Source of the DNA: an uncultured Prochlorococcus sp.
Lineage (GTDB): Bacteria > Cyanobacteriota > Cyanobacteriia > PCC-6307 > Cyanobiaceae
NCBI GenBank assembly: GCA_902520485.1
Contig: CABYNZ010000005.1
Location: 1-53,740, forward strand
Length of the DNA stretch: 53,740 bases
Reading direction: 5' to 3'
The position numbers and the translations under genes were made by a program. The notes below the pieces were generated by a model. That model had not been told where the DNA came from. It saw only the letters and a list, made by a program, of their open reading frames with translations, and did not search any database. Within the stretch, counting starts at the first letter, position 1. Every line of letters starts with the position of its first letter. Shown here one piece after another: positions 39,784 through 48,947 of the stretch.

Positions 39784-39797
39784 CCTTTTATAAAAGG
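39784..39797. promoter_or_regulatory. Perfect 14-bp palindrome upstream of the GH57 gene
   Basis: CCTTTTATAAAAGG reads the same on both strands and lies 46 bp before the GH57 ATG, in the leuA-GH57 divergent gap. It could be an operator half-site pair, but only its symmetry supports that. Confidence 0.35.
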
Positions 39798-39843
39798 TTA
39801 ATTTTGATTTTTTATAGAATTACAGGCATAAATTATAAAAAGT

Positions 39844-41427
39844 ATGAATGGGCAATACCTTAAAAAAAATGTTTTAGGTCAGTTAGCGATAGTTTTACAT
39901 GCTCATTTACCTTATGTCAGAAAAAATGAAAAAAACTCCTTAGAAGAGGATTGGTTATTTCAGGCCATTTTGGAATGTTATATACCACTTCTTCAATCAA
40001 TAGAATCTTCCAAAAATGAAAATTCTGAAAATACAAAACTTACTATTAGTTTGTCTCCAACATTATTATCACTTCTAAATAATAAACAAATTCAAGAAAC
40101 TTTTCCAAGTTGGATTAAAACAAGGAATGGTTTCTTAAACGAATTGCCACAAGAAGAAAAAAATGCCTCTGCATTTTTAATGGATAACCTTAATGATAAA
40201 TACTTATATTGGCAAAAATGTTCTGGAAATTTAATTGAGAAGTTTAGAGTTTTAAATAACTCTGGAAATTTGGATATTCTTACTTGTGCTGCTACTCATG
40301 GATATTTGCCGATCCTAAGGGAGAATCCAGAAACTGTTAAAGGACAGATCAACACTGCCATCAGGAACCATGAAAATATCTTTGGAACTAAGCCTTTAGG
40401 TATTTGGTTGCCTGAATGTGCATATTATGAGAATTTAGATGCAATACTATTTAATTCCGGAATTAGGTATGCAATCTTAGATGGTCATGGGATTCTAAAT
40501 TCCACACCAAGGCCTAGATATGGTGTGTACGCTCCAATCTGCTCAAAAAAAGGAGTTGCCTTCTTCGGAAGAGATAGTGAGTCAACTTTGCCTGTTTGGT
40601 CTGCTAAGGATGGGTTCCCGGGAGACAAAGTTTATAGGGAATTTCATAAAGATTTGGGATGGGAATTACCTCTATCCAAGCTCCAAAAGAAAGGTATCTC
40701 AACTAAAAGACCTTTGGGTTTGAAGTTTCACAAAATTACAGACGATAAAGTACCTTTAGGGGAAAAGGCGTTTTACTTAGAAAATGATGCCAAAAAGAAG
40801 GCTGCAGAACATGCTGATGCTTATCTTCTTGCGAGATCCAAACAATTAGAAAAATTAACTTTATCCTCTTCCTTTAAGCCCTTATTGGTAGCTCCATTTG
40901 ATGCAGAGTTATTTGGTCATTGGTGGTATGAGGGACCCTTTTTTCTTGAAAATATTTTAAAGAACTCTAATAAATATTCAATTAAGCTTACAAATTTAAA
41001 AGAATTTTTACTTCAAAAGCCAAATCTTCAAATTTGCGATCCATCACCATCAAGCTGGGGACAAGGAGGTTACCACAATTACTGGATTAATGATGCAAAT
41101 GCGTGGATTGTTCCAGAGATTACCAAAGCAGGCTCAACTTTTGTTGATTTATGCTCGAAAAATTTTAATAATGATTTATCTACAAGACTTTTCAAGCAAG
41201 CAGCAAGAGAATTACTTCTATCTGAGTCCTCTGATTGGAGTTTTATCCTAAGAGCGGGAACTACAACTGAGCTTGCAAAAGAGAGGATAGAAAGACACTT
41301 GTTTAGGTTCTGGAAAATAGTTGAAATGATTAAAAATCATTCCACTATTAATTTAAAATTCCTTGAAGATATTGAGGAGGAAGATAAAGTTTTCTCAGAT
41401 ATTAATATCGATGATTGGCGCAAATAA
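39844..41427 (+). CDS. GH57 glycoside hydrolase, probable 1,4-alpha-glucan branching enzyme
   Basis: A 527-residue GH57 protein. The N-terminal IVLHAHLPYVR (17-27) is the family start. The catalytic nucleophile is Glu191 in GIWLPECAYY and the acid/base is Asp353 in APFDAELFGHWWYEGP. The C-terminal helical region includes a WGQGGYHNYW block. This layout matches the branching-enzyme subgroup, which introduces alpha-1,6 links into glycogen. An amylase-like activity is a less likely alternative. Its stop is 6 nt from the convergent crtL gene. Confidence 0.9.
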   Translation: MNGQYLKKNVLGQLAIVLHAHLPYVRKNEKNSLEEDWLFQAILECYIPLLQSIESSKNENSENTKLTISLSPTLLSLLNNKQIQETFPSWIKTRNGFLNELPQEEKNASAFLMDNLNDKYLYWQKCSGNLIEKFRVLNNSGNLDILTCAATHGYLPILRENPETVKGQINTAIRNHENIFGTKPLGIWLPECAYYENLDAILFNSGIRYAILDGHGILNSTPRPRYGVYAPICSKKGVAFFGRDSESTLPVWSAKDGFPGDKVYREFHKDLGWELPLSKLQKKGISTKRPLGLKFHKITDDKVPLGEKAFYLENDAKKKAAEHADAYLLARSKQLEKLTLSSSFKPLLVAPFDAELFGHWWYEGPFFLENILKNSNKYSIKLTNLKEFLLQKPNLQICDPSPSSWGQGGYHNYWINDANAWIVPEITKAGSTFVDLCSKNFNNDLSTRLFKQAARELLLSESSDWSFILRAGTTTELAKERIERHLFRFWKIVEMIKNHSTINLKFLEDIEEEDKVFSDINIDDWRK

Positions 41428-41433
41428 AAAATT

Positions 41434-42645
41434 CTAATTTAACTTAAGCATTCCTAGTTTTACTTTAAGAGGTGAATTTATAAACATTTTACTCATAACG
41501 TAAATTAGTTTTGGAAGTGGAAGAGTATTAGTAAGAAAACCAACCCATTCTTTGGTCGATAATCTAAAGAAATTTGAGAAAAAGCTTCTTAATCTACTTT
41601 CGTCAAAACTCATCAATCTTCTGAGACCATATTGGTAAAGTTTATGCCTTTGTGTTAATTCGTAGGGCCATAGGGTCTCCCAACCTTTTGTTGCTAGTTC
41701 AAAAGAACTTAGATTCGGTTCTTTTAAAAAGATTGCTAATTTTTCTGCTAGTAATGGAGCTCTTCTTAATAAAGATCCGATCATGTATCCTGATGCAGGA
41801 TGAACCATGCTAGCAGAACCTCCAAAACCAAGTACAAATTGTTTTTTAAATGGGAGGGGTAAATTCATTGGGAAAAGACAATTCTCTTCATGAAAAATTT
41901 CACTTACCTCAATACCTTTACTATTAAGTCTCTTAAAAAGTCTTTTTTTAAGATTTTCTTGAGATAATGCAGGATAACTAGCTAATGATGTTTCTTCAAC
42001 AAAAAAAGTTTCATTTCCAAGATCCATTGCATAGAGAAAGGATGGAGATGATAATTTTTCTTCATTGTTTAAATGATTTGGACGGAAATCCATTAAAACA
42101 AACTGTTCTTTTTTGACGGGTGGCGATGAAAATTTGCCGACAATTCCATACGCAGCTTGTTGAGCGATTTCATTTTGGACTGGTCTTTTTACAAAATTAC
42201 TTTTATGACCACTTGCGTCAATTACTAACCTCGCCTTTATCTTTAGTCCTGAAAAACAAGTTACCTCAGATATTTTATTTTTCTCTTTAATATCTTTTGC
42301 TGTTTCACGTAACCATTCAATCCCTTTACACTTTTTTAAAAGTTCGTTTTGAAAGGCTTCTTGATTTATTAAACCATAATCGTAATTATGTTTTGTTGGA
42401 TTATCTCCTTTTTTATTTTCCCCATTTCCAAAAAAACTAACAGTTTTACACCATCGATGAGATAACAAAGAATCTAATCCTAATTCCTCTAATTCAGAAG
42501 CCCAAATGCCATATGTATTCTCCCATTTTTCATTTGGAGATTTAGTTGAGATCCCCTTTATGTTTAGATTTTGCTTGGCTAATTCTGAAGCCAAGCATAG
42601 TGCTGCAGGCCCAGAACCTAAAATTAGAATATCAAATATTTCCAT
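41434..42645 (-). CDS. crtL-b: Lycopene cyclase (CrtL type, probably beta)
   Basis: A 403-residue flavoprotein cyclase that closes the end rings of lycopene. The N-terminal dinucleotide motif is ILGSGPAALCLASELA (7-22). Further family blocks are NTYGIWASELEELGL, VIDASGHKS, MDLGNETFFVEETSLAS and GFGGSASMVHPASGYMIG. Prochlorococcus has two such cyclases, one making beta rings and one making epsilon or mixed rings. I favour beta, but the two are close and the choice is not decided by sequence alone here. It lies 23 nt downstream of gyrA on the same strand. Confidence 0.85.
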   Translation of the reverse strand: MEIFDILILGSGPAALCLASELAKQNLNIKGISTKSPNEKWENTYGIWASELEELGLDSLLSHRWCKTVSFFGNGENKKGDNPTKHNYDYGLINQEAFQNELLKKCKGIEWLRETAKDIKEKNKISEVTCFSGLKIKARLVIDASGHKSNFVKRPVQNEIAQQAAYGIVGKFSSPPVKKEQFVLMDFRPNHLNNEEKLSSPSFLYAMDLGNETFFVEETSLASYPALSQENLKKRLFKRLNSKGIEVSEIFHEENCLFPMNLPLPFKKQFVLGFGGSASMVHPASGYMIGSLLRRAPLLAEKLAIFLKEPNLSSFELATKGWETLWPYELTQRHKLYQYGLRRLMSFDESRLRSFFSNFFRLSTKEWVGFLTNTLPLPKLIYVMSKMFINSPLKVKLGMLKLN

Positions 42646-42668
42646 ATTATCTAATAAACCATTTTCTC

Positions 42669-45266
42669 TTAATTTTCCTTGCCTTTGTTGAATTTATCTG
42701 TTTCTTCTGTTTGTTCATGAGGAACTAATACAACTTCTGATAAATGATCACCCTCATCTAATCTTTGTAATTTTACTCCAGTAGCTGCTCTAGATTGCTG
42801 GGAAATTTTATCTGCGTTTGTTCTCACTATCACGCCTTTTTCGGTCACTAAAAGTAATTCTTCCCCTTCTCCCAGGACTTTCAAACAAACTAGTACATCA
42901 TCTTTAATTCTGAATTTTATCGCTCTCAAACCCATGCCTGCTCTTTTTTGTAATCTAAACTGAGTTACAGGAACTCTTTTACCTAGTCCAAATGCACTGG
43001 CAATTAGTACCCAAGGACCTTCTGAAGAGTTAACTTCAAGATTTTCATCAGAATCTTTCGTGAGATCTTCACTTTTAGCTAATTGATCAACCAAATTAGA
43101 TGTTAAAACATCCATAGATACAAGATTGTCTCCTTTTCTAAGGTTCATAGATTTAACCCCCCTTGCCGATCTGCCTAGCGGCCTTAATTCGTTAATATCT
43201 AGTCTGAAATGAATCGCCATTCCTGTTCTTGATCCAATCAAAACACTGTCACCTTCTTTTGATAGCCTAACCCAAGTTAAAGCATCTCCATCCTCAAGAT
43301 TTATTGCTATTAATCCATTAGATCGAATTTTTGAGAAAGCAGAAAGTGAAGTTCTTTTTATAAATCCAGCTTTAGTTAGCATTAATAGATAACAATCGTT
43401 ATCAAAAGAATCTACGGCAACTAGCGAGGTTATCTTTTCTTCTCTTGGTATTGGGAGAAGTTGAACTGATGGAGTACCTTTAGCTGTTCTGCTACTCATG
43501 GGAACTCTATATGCTGGCAGAGCATAAGATACGCCTCTATCACTAAAAAGCAAAAGAGTATCATGATCATTACAGCTTATAAATAGTTTTACTTCATCAT
43601 CTTCTTGTGTCTTTGTTCCAGCTTTACCTCTAGACCCACGACTTGTAGATTCAAATTCATTAACAGGCATTCTTTTTAAATATCCTGCTTCTGTCAATAA
43701 AACTACAGATCTGTCATTAGCGATAAGATCAATATCATCTAGACCTCCGCCTAAATCAAGTATTTCTGTTTTTCTGGGAGAGGAAAATCTTTCATCGATT
43801 TTATTAAGTTCTTCAAGAATAATTTCAAAAATTCTTTCTTTACTTTGCAATATTTGCTTATATAAGTTGATTTTTTTGGTTAACTCATCATGTTCCCCTT
43901 TGATTTTATCTGCTTCTAGTGCTGTTAATCTTCTTAATTGCATTTGTAAGATAGCTTCAGCCTGTGTGGCAGATAACTCATGATCAGTTTGTAATTTTTC
44001 TCTTGCTGAAACTGTATCTTTTGCGGATCTTATTAGATTAATAATCTCATCCATAGAGCCCAATGCTAATAAAAGACCTTTTACAATGTGATCTCTGTCT
44101 TCTGCCTTTTTTAATAAAAATCCTGTTCTTCTCCTTATTGTCTCCACTCTAAAATCTAGAAATACATCTAACATTTTCCTGAGTGAAAGTGTTGTGGGCT
44201 CTCCTTTTACTAAAGCAAGGATATTTGCACTGAAGTTATTTTGTAGAGGTGTTAACTTAAATAAATTATTTAAAACTACTTGTGGGTAGGCATCCCTTTT
44301 TAGTTCAATAACAATCCTCATTCCGTCTCTATCACTTTCGTCTCTAATATCAGAAATACCTTCTAATTTTTTTTCATTAACCAAGTCAGCAATTCTTTCT
44401 ATCAGTCCCGCTTTATTAGTTTGAAATGGGAGCTCTGTAATTATTACTGCATCTTTTTCTGCCCTACCACTGGATTTAATTTGCTCAATATTTGCTACAC
44501 CTCTCATGGTTATTGAACCCCTTCCTGTCTTGAAAGTTTCTTTAATACCATCTCTGCCTAAGATTTGACCACCTGTAGGAAAATCGGGACCCTCAATTAT
44601 TTCAAAAAGTTCTCTATCTTCAATCGAAGGATTATTGATGATTGATTTAAGACCATTAATTAATTCCCCTAAGTTATGAGGTGGAATATTAGTTGCCATT
44701 CCTACTGCTATTCCAGATGATCCATTTAGAAGCAGTTGAGGGATTCTCGCAGGTAAAACTGTTGGCTCTTGTTGAGAACCATCAAAATTATCGGCGAAAT
44801 CTACAGTTTCAGATTCAATATCCTCTAGTAAACTTTCATCTGTAAGAGACTGTAAACGAGATTCTGTATATCTCATTGCTGCTGGAGGGTCGTTATCAAC
44901 AGAACCAAAGTTTCCATGACCATCTATGAGTGGCATCCTCATAGAGAAATCCTGAGCCATCCTAACTAAAGCATCATAAACAGCAGTATCGCCATGAGGG
45001 TGATATTTACCTAGTACTTCTCCAACAACTCTTGCACACTTTCTGTATGGTCTACCGCTTGTTAAACCAAGTTCATACATCGCATAAAGAATTCTTCTAT
45101 GAACAGGTTTTAATCCATCTCTTGCATCTGGAAGAGCACGACCGACTATAACGCTCATTGCATACTCAAGGTATGAACGAGACATCTCATTTCTTAGGTC
45201 AGTTTGAATAATTCGATCATTATCTTCGTTTAATCCTGAGTTATCAGAATCTAAATTATCAGACAT
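42669..45266 (-). CDS. gyrA: DNA gyrase subunit A
   Basis: An 865-residue type IIA topoisomerase subunit. The catalytic tyrosine is Tyr133 in [10 protein letters not shown]. The N-terminal [40 protein letters not shown] and [20 protein letters not shown] blocks are well conserved. The C-terminal beta-pinwheel (about 510-850) has repeated blades. The GyrA box (normally QRRGGKG) reads SRGSRGK at 542-548, which is degenerate. A ParC-like paralogue is an alternative, but the length and position favour GyrA. It is divergent from guaB3. Confidence 0.93.
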   Translation of the reverse strand: MSDNLDSDNSGLNEDNDRIIQTDLRNEMSRSYLEYAMSVIVGRALPDARDGLKPVHRRILYAMYELGLTSGRPYRKCARVVGEVLGKYHPHGDTAVYDALVRMAQDFSMRMPLIDGHGNFGSVDNDPPAAMRYTESRLQSLTDESLLEDIESETVDFADNFDGSQQEPTVLPARIPQLLLNGSSGIAVGMATNIPPHNLGELINGLKSIINNPSIEDRELFEIIEGPDFPTGGQILGRDGIKETFKTGRGSITMRGVANIEQIKSSGRAEKDAVIITELPFQTNKAGLIERIADLVNEKKLEGISDIRDESDRDGMRIVIELKRDAYPQVVLNNLFKLTPLQNNFSANILALVKGEPTTLSLRKMLDVFLDFRVETIRRRTGFLLKKAEDRDHIVKGLLLALGSMDEIINLIRSAKDTVSAREKLQTDHELSATQAEAILQMQLRRLTALEADKIKGEHDELTKKINLYKQILQSKERIFEIILEELNKIDERFSSPRKTEILDLGGGLDDIDLIANDRSVVLLTEAGYLKRMPVNEFESTSRGSRGKAGTKTQEDDEVKLFISCNDHDTLLLFSDRGVSYALPAYRVPMSSRTAKGTPSVQLLPIPREEKITSLVAVDSFDNDCYLLMLTKAGFIKRTSLSAFSKIRSNGLIAINLEDGDALTWVRLSKEGDSVLIGSRTGMAIHFRLDINELRPLGRSARGVKSMNLRKGDNLVSMDVLTSNLVDQLAKSEDLTKDSDENLEVNSSEGPWVLIASAFGLGKRVPVTQFRLQKRAGMGLRAIKFRIKDDVLVCLKVLGEGEELLLVTEKGVIVRTNADKISQQSRAATGVKLQRLDEGDHLSEVVLVPHEQTEETDKFNKGKEN

Positions 45267-45447
45267 ATAAGAATCCTTTTTTTAATAATAATCGCTGATT
45301 GTCATAATGAATAAAAAAAAATATTTATTTAATTCCCAAATACTCACATTTACACACAAATCAAAATAAAACCTTTTGTTTTTGAATAATCCTTGGCTTA
45401 TTACCCCTTTAGTTGTTAATTTAATCAAAATAATGTGAAAAAATTTC

Positions 45448-46611
45448 GTGAATATTGAACTTGGTTTAAATAAAAAAGTCAGAAGGGCTTATGGCATTGA
45501 TGAAATAGCTTTAGTCCCTGGTAATAGAACACTAGATTACGATTTGACTGATCCCTCTTGGTCAATAGGTGATATCAAAAGAGAAGTTCCAATCGTAGCT
45601 AGTGCCATGGATAGTGTTGTCGATGTTAATACGGCTGTAGAACTAACAAAATTAGGTTCCATAGGGGTTATTAATATGGAGGGCATACAAACAAGATATG
45701 AAAATCCTGATGAAATATTGAACCAAATAGCATCAGTTGGGAAGAATGATTTCGTTCCTTTAATGCAGAAGATATATAGTGAACCGGTCAAGGAGGGATT
45801 GATTTTACAAAGAATAAGTGAGGTTAAAGAAGAAGGAGGTATAGCTGCTTTTAGTGGGACTCCTCAAGCTGCAATTAAGTTTAAAGAAACACTTAATAAT
45901 TCCAAAATAGATTTATTTTTTCTTCAAGCAACCGTTGTTTCAACTGAACATCTTGGTCTGGAAGGTAAGGAAACCTTAAATATTAAAGATCTCTGCCAAT
46001 CTATGAATGTCCCAGTTATAGCTGGAAATTGTGTTACTTACGAAGTTGCAAAACTACTAATGGATGCTGGAGTTGCAGGATTGATGGTTGGGATAGGACC
46101 TGGAGCGGCATGTACATCAAGAGGAGTATTAGGAATTGGAATCCCTCAAGCAACATCAATTGCTGATTGTAGTGCGGCAAGAAATGATTACTTTAAAGAA
46201 AGTGGTCGTTATATTCCTATTATTGGTGATGGAGGAATTGTAACTGGTGGAGATATCTGTAAATGTTTAGCATGTGGAGCAGATGCTGTAATGATTGGAT
46301 CCCCAATAGCTAAATCCTCAAACGCTCCAGGTAAAGGATTCCACTGGGGTATGGCTACTCCAAGTCCTGTATTACCAAGGGGGACAAGAATTGAAGTTGG
46401 TTCTACAGGATCCTTAGAAAGAATAATTAAAGGCCCTGCCTTACTTGATGATGGGACACATAACTTATTAGGAGCTATTAGAACCTCAATGAGTACTCTT
46501 GGGGCAAAAAATATTAAAGAAATGCAAGAAGTTGAAATAGTTATCGCACCATCGCTTCTTACAGAGGGTAAGGTTTATCAAAAAGCTCAGCAGCTTGGGA
46601 TGGGTAAGTAG
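45448..46611 (+). CDS. guaB3: IMP dehydrogenase/GMP reductase family protein, GuaB3 type
   Basis: A 387-residue (beta/alpha)8 protein of the IMPDH/GMPR superfamily without CBS domains. The start RRAYGIDEIALVPGNRT matches the actinobacterial and cyanobacterial GuaB3 subgroup. The catalytic loop is GIGPGAACTSRGVLGIG with its cysteine, followed by GDGGIVTGGDICK and DAVMIGSPIA. The precise reaction (IMP oxidation or GMP reduction) is not fixed by sequence. The start is GTG at 45448. It precedes Yfr1 and trxA, an arrangement typical of marine picocyanobacteria. Confidence 0.9.
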   Translation: MNIELGLNKKVRRAYGIDEIALVPGNRTLDYDLTDPSWSIGDIKREVPIVASAMDSVVDVNTAVELTKLGSIGVINMEGIQTRYENPDEILNQIASVGKNDFVPLMQKIYSEPVKEGLILQRISEVKEEGGIAAFSGTPQAAIKFKETLNNSKIDLFFLQATVVSTEHLGLEGKETLNIKDLCQSMNVPVIAGNCVTYEVAKLLMDAGVAGLMVGIGPGAACTSRGVLGIGIPQATSIADCSAARNDYFKESGRYIPIIGDGGIVTGGDICKCLACGADAVMIGSPIAKSSNAPGKGFHWGMATPSPVLPRGTRIEVGSTGSLERIIKGPALLDDGTHNLLGAIRTSMSTLGAKNIKEMQEVEIVIAPSLLTEGKVYQKAQQLGMGK

Positions 46612-46657
46612 TTGAATTAGAGCAAAATTATAAAACCTTAGTGAATTAAATATTAAA

Positions 46658-46687
46658 TTGAAAAATTTTCTAATTAAGAGTTATTAT
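46658..46687 (+). promoter_or_regulatory. Promoter of Yfr1
   Basis: TTGAAA (46658-46663) and TATTAT (46682-46687) are separated by 18 bp. The expected start falls at about 46694-46696, exactly where the Yfr1 5' stem begins. Confidence 0.65.
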
Positions 46688-46694
46688 GAAATGA

Positions 46695-46750
46695 TGGGGG
46701 AAACCCCATACTCCTCACACACTAAATCGCCCGATTAATCGGGCTTTTTT
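46695..46750 (+). ncRNA. yfr1: Small regulatory RNA Yfr1
   Basis: A short RNA of about 55 nt. The 5' stem-loop is GGGG-AAA-CCCC (46697-46707). The unpaired core ACTCCTCACAC (46710-46720) is the almost invariant Yfr1 motif in cyanobacteria. The 3' end is an intrinsic terminator. The position between a guaB-type gene and trxA matches Yfr1 of Prochlorococcus. Established work shows that Yfr1 binds Hfq-independently to outer-membrane porin (som) mRNAs in MED4 through this core and inhibits their translation. Confidence 0.95.
46729..46750 (+). terminator. Intrinsic terminator of Yfr1
   Basis: GCCCGA-TTAA-TCGGGC (46729-46744) is a perfect stem with a tetraloop, followed by six T (46745-46750). It is the clearest terminator in the window. 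Confidence 0.95.
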
Positions 46751-46841
46751 AGATATTTTGTTACTTATATTATTTTATCTGTAATGAAATCATCACTTAA
46801 AAGAATTGCCTGCTAAATTTTCAAAAAGGAATACTTAAATT

Positions 46842-47165
46842 ATGTCATCAGCTCCAGCCGTAACTGATTCTTCATTTGACAAGGATGTACTGCAAAGTGA
46901 TCTACCAGTATTGGTTGATTTTTGGGCACCATGGTGTGGTCCCTGTAGGATGGTCGCTCCAGTTGTAGAAGAAATCTCAAAAGACTTTGAAGGGAAAATT
47001 AAAGTTTTTAAATTAAACACAGATGAGAATCCAAATGTAGCCAGTCAATATGGAATTAGAAGTATTCCTACATTAATGATATTTAAAGGAGGTCAAAAAG
47101 TTGATACCGTTGTTGGTGCTGTGCCAAAAGCAACTCTTTCGAGCACCTTAACTAAGCATTTATAA
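46842..47165 (+). CDS. trxA: Thioredoxin (m type)
   Basis: A 107-residue thioredoxin. The redox pair is Cys32 and Cys35 in [10 protein letters not shown]. The cis-proline lies in [10 protein letters not shown]. No signal peptide is present, so it acts in the cytoplasm, where it links photosynthetic electron flow through thioredoxin reductase to enzyme regulation. It starts 91 nt after the Yfr1 terminator. hisH follows after 11 nt. Confidence 0.97.
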   Translation: MSSAPAVTDSSFDKDVLQSDLPVLVDFWAPWCGPCRMVAPVVEEISKDFEGKIKVFKLNTDENPNVASQYGIRSIPTLMIFKGGQKVDTVVGAVPKATLSSTLTKHL

Positions 47166-47176
47166 ATTTAAAAGCT

Positions 47177-47794
47177 TTGCATAAAATAGGGCTAATAGAC
47201 TATGGAATGGGTAATATTCATTCTGTAAAAAAATCTCTAGAAAGTCTTGGAGAAGAAGTTATACTAATAAAAAACTTTAATGATTCCAAATATTGTAAGG
47301 CGATAATACTTCCTGGAGTTGGAGCATTTGATCCAGCGATGAATAATCTCATAAATACTAATTTGATAACTGACTTGAAAAATTGGATTAAAAGTGGGAA
47401 GTCCTTTTTTGGGATATGCTTAGGCCTCCAACTGCTTTTTGAATCTAGTGATGAAGGAAAAGTTGAAGGGCTTGGAATTCTAAAAGGAAAAATAAAAAAA
47501 ATACCCAATATTGTTAACCAAAAAATCCCACACATGGGATGGTGTCAACTTTTACCTACAAAAAAAAATACTTTATTTGGGATTGAAGAACTAAATAATT
47601 GGGTTTATTTTGTACATTCCTATCATGCAATCCCAGATGACTTAAATATTATTACAGCTCAGGTTGACTATGGCTCTGAAAAATTAACTGCAATGATTGA
47701 GAATGATAATTTATTGGCCTGTCAATTTCATCCGGAAAAATCAGGAAAAACCGGAGAAAAACTTTTGAGAAGATGGCTGAGTAATATTCAATAA
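47177..47794 (+). CDS. hisH: Imidazole glycerol phosphate synthase, glutaminase subunit HisH
   Basis: A 205-residue class I glutamine amidotransferase that feeds ammonia to HisF in histidine synthesis. The catalytic triad is Cys81 (GICLGLQLL), His185 and Glu187 (CQFHPEKSG). The oxyanion block PGVGAFDPAM (46-55) is present. The start is TTG at 47177, which gives the usual N-terminus IGLIDYGMGN. rsmD follows after 13 nt. Confidence 0.96.
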   Translation: MHKIGLIDYGMGNIHSVKKSLESLGEEVILIKNFNDSKYCKAIILPGVGAFDPAMNNLINTNLITDLKNWIKSGKSFFGICLGLQLLFESSDEGKVEGLGILKGKIKKIPNIVNQKIPHMGWCQLLPTKKNTLFGIEELNNWVYFVHSYHAIPDDLNIITAQVDYGSEKLTAMIENDNLLACQFHPEKSGKTGEKLLRRWLSNIQ

Positions 47795-47807
47795 CAGATG
47801 CTTAGGG

Positions 47808-48407
47808 ATGAAGACTAACTTAAGATTAATAGGTGGTAAAAAACTCCAAAGTCCAAATAATTCTTATACCAGACCTACCACTTTGAGAGTTAGAGAGGCC
47901 ATATTTAATATATTGAATAATAGAGTTGAAAATAGTAACTGGTTAGATTTATTTAGTGGAACAGGGGCCATATCTTGCGAAGCCTATAATCACGGAGCAA
48001 GCAAAATAATTGCAATTGAAAAAAACAAAATCAACTCAAAAATTTGCTTAGAAAATTTACTCTCGTTGGAGAATATAAAGAATAGGAGAAATGATATCGA
48101 AGTTATTTGTAAAGACGTTTTGAAATGGACAAAACCAAATTATGAGAGAAACTTGTCATCTAGAAATATGGATTTAAACAAATTGAAATTTGATTTTGTG
48201 TATCTAGATCCTCCCTACGACGTGGATTTCCATGAATTAGTCTTAAATCAATTATTCAATTGTAATTTTTTAAAAAAAGATTCAACAGTTATTTGTGAAC
48301 ATTCTCCAAACGTATTTATTAAAAAAAGTACTTTGTGGGAAACTATAGATGTAAGAAATTATGGGCAGTCAAGATTAACATTTTTAATCAATGTCCAGCA
48401 TCCCTGA
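47808..48407 (+). CDS. rsmD: 16S rRNA (guanine966-N2)-methyltransferase
   Basis: A 199-residue SAM-dependent methyltransferase. The start [12 protein letters not shown] and [15 protein letters not shown] (22-36) are typical of RsmD. The SAM loop is [15 protein letters not shown] (45-59) and the catalytic motif is YLDPPYD (132-138). It modifies 16S rRNA in the 30S subunit. Its last 24 nt overlap the 3' end of petG on the other strand. Confidence 0.93.
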   Translation: MKTNLRLIGGKKLQSPNNSYTRPTTLRVREAIFNILNNRVENSNWLDLFSGTGAISCEAYNHGASKIIAIEKNKINSKICLENLLSLENIKNRRNDIEVICKDVLKWTKPNYERNLSSRNMDLNKLKFDFVYLDPPYDVDFHELVLNQLFNCNFLKKDSTVICEHSPNVFIKKSTLWETIDVRNYGQSRLTFLINVQHP

Positions 48408-48503
48408 ACCTCTTCTATATTGATTCCATGCACTTACGAATAATCCAAGAAGAGTTATTGGTACTAAACCTAAAACAATTCCACAAAGAAGAGGCTCGAT
48501 CAT
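48384..48503 (-). CDS. petG: Cytochrome b6f complex subunit PetG
   Basis: A 39-residue protein, shorter than usual ORF cut-offs. It reads [20 protein letters not shown], then [13 protein letters not shown], and ends LDID. The single transmembrane helix (about 5-25) followed by AxNQYRR is the PetG signature. PetG is a small essential subunit at the rim of the b6f dimer in the thylakoid membrane. The ATG is at 48503-48501 and the TAA at 48386-48384. It overlaps the rsmD 3' end by 24 nt (convergent) and is divergent from cytM with only 55 bp between the two starts. Confidence 0.93.
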   Translation of the reverse strand: MIEPLLCGIVLGLVPITLLGLFVSAWNQYRRGSGMLDID

Positions 48504-48558
48504 TTGTTTGCCTTTTTTGAATTTCTTATTCACAATTGTTACATAGAGATTATTTTTT

Positions 48559-48945
48559 GTGTCAACATCTTCATCAACTGCAGCAGAAAGAGACTTTAAA
48601 AGAGAATTCTTAAAATTTATCTTTATTGTATTTGGAGTTTTATTGATTTGTTTTTCAATATTTTTCGTAAATCATCATGAAAATAATAAATATATTATTG
48701 ATACTCTTGCGCTTAATGGCTCTGCTGAGAAAGGGGATGCTCTTTTTAAGATAAATTGTGTTGGATGTCATGGAATCACAGCAAGAGGATTAGTTGGCCC
48801 AGACTTACACTCAATAACCAAACGTTTGAATGATAAACAGATAATAAAACAAGTTACTGGAGGCTTAACTCCTCCTATGCCAAGTTTCGAAATTGATCCT
48901 GTAAATATGTCCAACATATTAAAGTATCTTCATAGCCTTGAATAA
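48559..48945 (+). CDS. cytM: Membrane-anchored cytochrome c, CytM type
   Basis: A 128-residue cytochrome with an uncleaved-looking anchor helix (17-38) and a small class I heme domain. Heme is attached by Cys67 and Cys70 with His71 (CVGCH), and Met107 in TPPMPSF is the likely sixth ligand. The [16 protein letters not shown] and IIKQVTGG blocks resemble cyanobacterial cytochrome cM. CytM is a low-potential carrier linked to respiratory electron flow. The start is GTG at 48559, facing petG. The methyltransferase gene starts 2 nt after the stop. Confidence 0.85.
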   Translation: MSTSSSTAAERDFKREFLKFIFIVFGVLLICFSIFFVNHHENNKYIIDTLALNGSAEKGDALFKINCVGCHGITARGLVGPDLHSITKRLNDKQIIKQVTGGLTPPMPSFEIDPVNMSNILKYLHSLE

Positions 48946-48947
48946 TT

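Noticed and set aside
48335..48520. Plus-strand frame of 61 codons across the rsmD end and the petG region
   Set aside because: It lies antisense to petG, which is a clear family match, and shows no family features.
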